Source: Culex pipiens pallens (taxonomy: Eukaryota; Arthropoda; Insecta; Diptera; Culicidae). From it: DNA of 64,000 bases. The stretch spans positions 157,078,136-157,142,135 of the forward strand of contig NC_068939.1 of NCBI RefSeq assembly GCF_016801865.2, in the 5' to 3' direction. The translations under genes and the position numbers were made by a program. Below, in pieces: positions 58,826 through 64,000 of the stretch (positions are counted from its first letter, which is position 1; every line of letters starts with the position of its first letter). The notes beneath the pieces were generated by a model, which saw only the letters and a list, made by a program, of their open reading frames with translations, was not told the DNA's origin and did no database searches.

Positions 58826-59306
58826 CGTCGTCGTGCTATCTTGTCGCATCCGCCATTTTGACGTTTCGAGAGAAACGCGTTTTGAAAGCACGCAATGTAA
58901 ACAATAACAAACGCGTTTTGTTTGGCTCACCATTTTGTGCATTGTCCCGAAGTTTGGTTGAAGTTGGTTGCTGGAGTCCCGAGTTATAATTACAAATGTT
59001 TACGGTAGTCTAACTTGTACGTGAGTCAAACGTGTTCTGACCTGAAATCTCTTTGGACAGTTGTCGCACTTACATCAATTTTCAGAGAGTGACAAGATAG
59101 CACGACAAGATTGAAACTTTTTTCATATGTAAAGTGACAGAAATGCACGGAGTATTTTCGGAATTCGTTGAATATCTCAGGATTGAAATCGAATTTTGGG
59201 GATCTGTGAAGGCCAAAAGGTGAGGCATTGTGAGCTGCACAAAATGGCGTTCTTAACTCAATTTGGCCCAAAATGCACGTACGACAAGTTAGCGCGACGG
59301 TGACGA
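58826..59306 (+). repeat. Dispersed repeat with inverted ends, copy 2
   Basis: Same family and orientation as 36942-37445. Start CGTCGTCGTGCTATCTTGTC, end GACAAGTTAGCGCGACGGTG. The two copies align along their whole length with scattered substitutions and small indels. Confidence 0.8.
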
Positions 59307-61243
59307 TAAGGTTTTACGGTCGGTGGGATGAGGTTATGTTCTATTTTCAGTTGAAGCTTTGGTAAATGCTGGGGAAGGGACTCATCGACTAATTTGTTGT
59401 TATTGTTGTTATTACAACACTTTCATAAAAAACGAGATTGAAACCTGTGAACCCTTCTATTTTTAAATCTTTAGTTCATAATAGTAATTTTTAATTGTTG
59501 TTGTTAAATAGTCCCGACTTTGCCGTTAAACCCTCCACCGAGACTGTCCGAATCTGCCGATGTCGTTGATGGCTTCCAACAAACCCCTTCTGAAGAGGTC
59601 CTTCAACCGATCCAAACCGGGGTCCCTGAAATGCGACTACTGCTGCTGGCTTGGCTTCCTGTTTTTGATGGGTTCGAGTGGTCCCCCCCCCCTCCGGCCA
59701 GATTATATCGGAATAATAAATCGATAAAATCTAGTACGTACATTTGGTATTCATTGGAAAGGGACTCTTTTTTTAAGCTCAGCTGAAATTGATGGCTGGC
59801 GGATGTCCAACGCTGGCCGGGCAAAAATGTCGAGTGGATTTCGAGAGTTCAAAAGTTCAAGGTAGGATGATGGATTTTGTTTTTCATTCTGGTTTGCTGC
59901 ACTCGCAGTTGGGCATTCAACTTTAATTCCGCTTTCCCAGGGTAGAAGGGTTGCCATGTTTACGCAACCTGTTACGGTTCGACTCGTAGATAGTGCAGAA
60001 ACTGGTCCTTCTCAGAATTGAAAAGTAAAAGAAAGCGACCGCTTTCGAAAGTTCTAACCCCAGAGCGGGACGTCTTTGAAGGGAGTAGAATTTTCAATCA
60101 GGACCGAGATGATCCATAATTCACGACACCATTGTATTCAATCAGACGCTTTCTATTCACGTTCACATTTCCCGTTGTGTAGGAGAAGTTTGAGATGATC
60201 AAGCAACAATTTAAGATTCCTTTCTAAACTCTTTAAACAGGACCTCTTTCAAAACTGAAATGGTGCCTTTAAGTATTGTTTTGAGGGTCAAGAGGTAGCA
60301 CACAAATACATAGTTTGTAGTACACACCCTCAATAGTACTACGGGATATCAAAATCGTGTTGGTGGAATGTAGTGCTGACTTGTTGTACCCTTGAGGGGA
60401 AACGGAAATATTTGGCAAAGCATTGAAGGTGGGAGTGGGAAGGTTTATCGCATTGTGTGAACGTATTTGTATAGGATTTATTTGTATGAATTTATTAATA
60501 TCTGCTCGCCTAGAAAGAATGCAACATATATTTGCTCTAGCTCACCGGCTGAGCGAAGAAGGGGACAAAAATGTTGGAAATATTTCTATTGTTGCCTTGT
60601 GTACCCGGTTATTGGCGATCCGATCGAGATATGATTGAAAAAAATGTGCCCGGAATTTTGTGAGGCAGTCATTGAGCTTCGTTTGCTATTTAGCTTTATG
60701 GAATTTTCACTCTTACCTGGAAATCGGATTGCAGTTTACTGTTCGGGTGAAGTTTGGTTTGGAATCAAGGTTTTTAAAAAATAACTCAAATCTATTGAAT
60801 ATGATTTAAAAATTCCAGACAGCATAACGAAAGATTAAACTTTTACAAGAACTATGAAATTTAAAAAGGATAACTTTTTTTCTTACAATTTGAAGATTTG
60901 CATGTGCCAAGCAAATAGCAATGAATTACCGTAATCTGGGGCGAATTGGGACTACAGCATGAATAGGGACAGTAGTTTTTAGAGCACTTAAAGCTTTTTA
61001 AATTTGGAAATGGATGTACACATTTTGTTGGTCTGAGTCTGTTCTAACCGAAACCAACCAGAAAAATCACAATATTGTGTTCCAACATAGTCAAAACTAC
61101 TGTCCCAATTCGCCCCATGTGTCCCAATTGACTCCAGTTTATAGTACATTACTCTCATACAAATTTATTTTTCTTTTGGTAAAACAACATAATTAAAATT
61201 TTCATGGAGATTAAATTTTAAGGAAAATGTCATTTTGACGAAT
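59307..61243. other. No gene recognised
   Basis: Unique-looking sequence. Short frames only (for example 60423-60638) without domains. Confidence 0.4.
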
Positions 61244-61834
61244 GAGTCATTCTCAGCCAACTCACACTTGGTCCCTGATCACGACTCCGAGGTCTTGTTT
61301 TAGATATCTCGTGACCGAAGGGCGGTACGACCCCTTTCATTTTCCTGGATCCAGTGATTTGTAGCTCGAATCCGTGAAGAGATAGAAATTTGGTGTCAAA
61401 AAGACTTTTTTGTATAATTGGAAGCCCGATTTGATGGCGTACTCAAAATTCCGAAAAATCCAGAAGGGTCGTTTTATTTATTTTAATATTACGTGTTTTT
61501 GTAACTTTGAAGGTTTACTTTTATGAGTGTAACAATGTTCTACAATGTTATAGAACAGACAAAAACAAAAAAAAATGAAATCCAAACATAAGGTGTTTGT
61601 ATTTTTTACAAGTTATCAGAATTTCATAAAAAAAAAATTGAAAAGGTGATGATTTTTACCATTTTTAACAAGTTTATCGAATTTTTAACTCCTAAAACTC
61701 AATCGTGTGCTTTTGAAAGCATTTTTTTAATAGTCCAGCAAATTTTGCATAAGAATGACCCTTTATCAGACATCAGACATTTCTTTCTAAAAGAAATATA
61801 AAAACGATTTTGTGTGAGTTGGCGGAGAGTTACA
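61244..61834. mobile_element. Foldback, GGGTAATTCTC family, decayed copy 4
   Basis: Left end GAGTCATTCTCAGCCAACTC, then family blocks TTGGTCCCTGATCACGACTC, TATCTCGTGACCGAAGGGCG and AGAAATTTGGTGTCAAAAAG. The right end is GTGTGAGTTGGCGGAGAGTT. Much shorter and more diverged than the 6.2-kb copy; no target duplication visible. Confidence 0.8.
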
Positions 61835-62121
61835 TTTCTGGGAAATTGAAAATGTACAATTTCATAATCATTTTTTTTCTAATTAGCATGCCTTTTGATC
61901 TATATATATAAAAAATTTCAATGGTTTTGTTCGAACGCGAATCAGTTCATTACGGAGCGTCGGATCGAGGTGTTCTTTGTTGCGTTGGGTTCGTTTAAGT
62001 CCAATGAAGGTTCTTACGCAAAAAGTTACAACTTTGGCCATGCTGGAACCGATTCCGGAAAATCTGGCGATTGCATGGGAAAATTTGCGTATAATCACAG
62101 GAGGCTGAATAAGCAAAAGAA

Positions 62122-62690
62122 GGAGCGGCCGTGGCTGACTGGTTACGGTTTTCGCTTTGTAAGCGAATGGTCCTGGGTTCGATTCCCATCTGTTCCCAAC
62201 GAGAAAGTATAAGAAATATAAATCTTGAAACTCTGAACATGAACGAAAAATCAAAGTCGCCCGAGTCGGGGTTCGATCCCCCGTCCTTTGGATTGGTAAG
62301 CAAAAACGCTAACCACTAGGCCATCACGGCTTGGTGAGCGATGCCTGGGAATTAGGAATACTGTTACTATCAAACTATATACGCGCTGGGTCCTTGTCCA
62401 TTTGACAAGGGTTCGGAAGTTCTAAATAACGTTTGAACCCGATTAGTGCAAACGTTCTCTAGGGCGGGGCTTGTCGGTAAAAGCTGAGGGACCTCGCGCT
62501 CGGCTAGCCAGTGCAGAAATGGGTCACCGAAGCTCGGCAGAGCTAACACCTTCCAAATATCCTCCTATGCGAGTTATTTGGATGTATAGAATGAATATCT
62601 AAAAACACATGGAAACAACTCAATTTGTAAGAAGCGACCGCGTGGTCCCGTTTGGTTGGTTGAACACACACAACGTCACAACACACACAC
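62122..62690 (+). mobile_element. Composite SINE with two opposed tRNA-like parts (TSD 25 bp)
   Basis: A perfect 25-bp direct repeat beginning ACAGGAGGCTGAATAAGCAA lies at 62097-62121 and 62691-62715. The insert opens with a tRNA-like head: box A GTGGCTGACTGGTTA (62131) and box B GGGTTCGATTCCC (62175). A second tRNA-like unit follows on the opposite strand, with box B at about 62268-62280 and box A (TGGCCTAGTGGTTAG) at 62309-62323. The 3' end is an ACACAC-rich tail. Long TSD plus Pol III head plus simple tail identify a SINE. Confidence 0.88.
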
Positions 62691-62715
62691 ACAGGAGGCT
62701 GAATAAGCAAAAGAA

Positions 62716-63589
62716 CTAGAAACGTCAACAAACGAAAAAAAGGCAGAACGAAGTTTGTCGGGTAAGGCTTGTTTGTACATATTTTTAGTTCTTTTTTAAT
62801 GACGTCCAAAATAGGTAATTTTGGATTAAATTTTCACTATTCTGTACAAATTACAGAAACTGTTGTCTATTCTCCGACTGAATTATTTTTTCTCAATGAC
62901 GAAATCAGGTCACATTCAGAATTTTTAAATTATTCCTTTGATCTACATTTTCGCTAAAAAAGTCAGTGCAAATTTTATTTAGAGTTGTTGTATAGTTGGC
63001 TATAGCCAAGGTCATTGAGAACTACAAAAATAATATATATTTAAAAAAAACCTTTAAATTCCATAATTCAGATATTGAAAAAAAAAAAATAAGTACATAC
63101 ATTATAATGTAACAAAATGCAAAATATCAATGATTTAAGGATGAAAAAAATGATCTAAAAATTAAACGTAAAGCTGGTACAAATTTTAAAGCTGGCCTGA
63201 AAAATCAGGAAGCAAACTAATATTTTTTTCAAAAAACTTAAAATAATCCAAATTCAAGTGCAATCAGCTGAAATATATTAAAATGCATTCCCCTGCGTAT
63301 AAAACCATTTTTACCATGTTTGGATTTATTTAAAAATCTTTTGATTCATTTTTAAATTTTCGACGTTTTTCGCTATTTTTTTTTTGTTTTCCTCAAATTT
63401 TACCTTTTACGAAATCATATGATTGCAAAACAACTGAACTAGTGTAATATGTATTTAAAAACACTTTTTGCATTTCAATGTTTAGACTATGGCTTTTTAT
63501 GTAAATTTTTCTTTTTACTTTACGTCTTTGGCCCCTTCTCGACCCAAGCCAGAGCCGAGGGACATAAATCATGAATAAATAATTTGCAT
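62716..63589. other. AT-rich sequence, no gene recognised
   Basis: No defined repeat or coding frame. Confidence 0.5.
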
Positions 63590-64000
63590 CGACTAACATT
63601 TTAAAAGGGCGTAATATTGAATGTTTGGCCCATTTGAAATGTTAGTCTTGGTTTAAAAATTTTGAAAGTATTTTTTTTTCGAAAATATCGGAAAATTTCA
63701 CGACTGTTTCATATTTTAACATTGAAAATCGGACCATTAGTTGCTGAGATATCGACATTGGAAAATGGTGTGTTGTTCAACAAAGTTCAAAAATGCAAAA
63801 TATAGAGAATTTTCTCAGCTTTTCAAAAATATTTTTTTCAAAAGTGGGCAAACATGTGCACTAATTTTAAAAAATGAAAAACTGCGACTATTTTCAAAAA
63901 AGTCACCAAAAAATGAATTAAACTTGAAAACAGTGCACTTTATCAAAATTTCACTAGAGTACTGTTTGATTGCAAATTTGATTTTGCATCGAAAAATGAA
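63590..64000. mobile_element. Foldback, GAGCAATTCTC family, partial copy 4
   Basis: Begins at the symmetry centre of the family (CTAACATTTTAAAAGGGCGT) and continues through one arm: TTGCTGAGATATCGACATTG, ATATAGAGAATTTTCTCAGC. It matches 3590-3990 closely. It runs off the end of the window; the left arm is missing. Confidence 0.85.

Overview
This is a 64 kb piece of an AT-rich animal nuclear genome, most likely a mosquito and probably a culicine such as Culex. The species is an inference from three things. One exon encodes an insect-type D2-like dopamine receptor, a serpin gene has short introns of about 50-80 bp, and most of the remaining DNA is insect-style transposable elements: foldback elements, MITEs, tRNA-derived SINEs, hAT and Ty3/gypsy. 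Only two pieces of host gene are clearly recognisable: the receptor exon at 16137-16327 (+) and the serpin at 43384-44781 (+). Neither appears connected to the mobile elements around it.

Layout. 0.4-6 kb: a 9-bp minisatellite abuts a large foldback element that is interrupted by a second foldback element with 144-bp internal repeats; one weak candidate exon follows. 6-16 kb: three foldback elements (one with 4-bp and one with 8-bp target duplications), a TTA-flanked MITE and a 5'-truncated SINE. 16-17 kb: the receptor exon. 17-25 kb: an 8-bp minisatellite running into a second member of the first foldback family, further MITEs, a 490-bp GATTA array and a SINE. 25.3-35.6 kb: a complete hAT DNA transposon with an 8-bp target duplication and an intact four-exon transposase; its introns hold several nested elements, up to four levels deep. 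36-43 kb: unique sequence, a small dispersed repeat and a 2-kb array of a 7-bp unit. 43.4-44.8 kb: the serpin. 45-49 kb: SINEs, repeat clusters and a retroposon with a target duplication of about 28 bp. 49.455-58.067 kb: a full-length Ty3/gypsy LTR retrotransposon on the minus strand. Its two LTRs differ at one base in 687, gag and pol are open, and a textbook -1 frameshift site joins them. 58-64 kb: a second copy of the small dispersed repeat, relics of the foldback families, and a composite SINE with a 25-bp target duplication.

How the pieces fit. The window is a record of successive insertions. Comparing arms and copies allows the order of insertion and several target duplications to be read directly. 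Two foldback families (ends GGGTAATTCTC and GAGCAATTCTC) have similar ends and recur across the window. One of them gives a consistent 4-bp target duplication in three independent copies (ATAT, ACAT, ACCT). The hAT and LTR elements each carry a complete set of their own proteins, so both could be, or recently were, autonomous. All functional statements are from reading the sequence; no database search was done.
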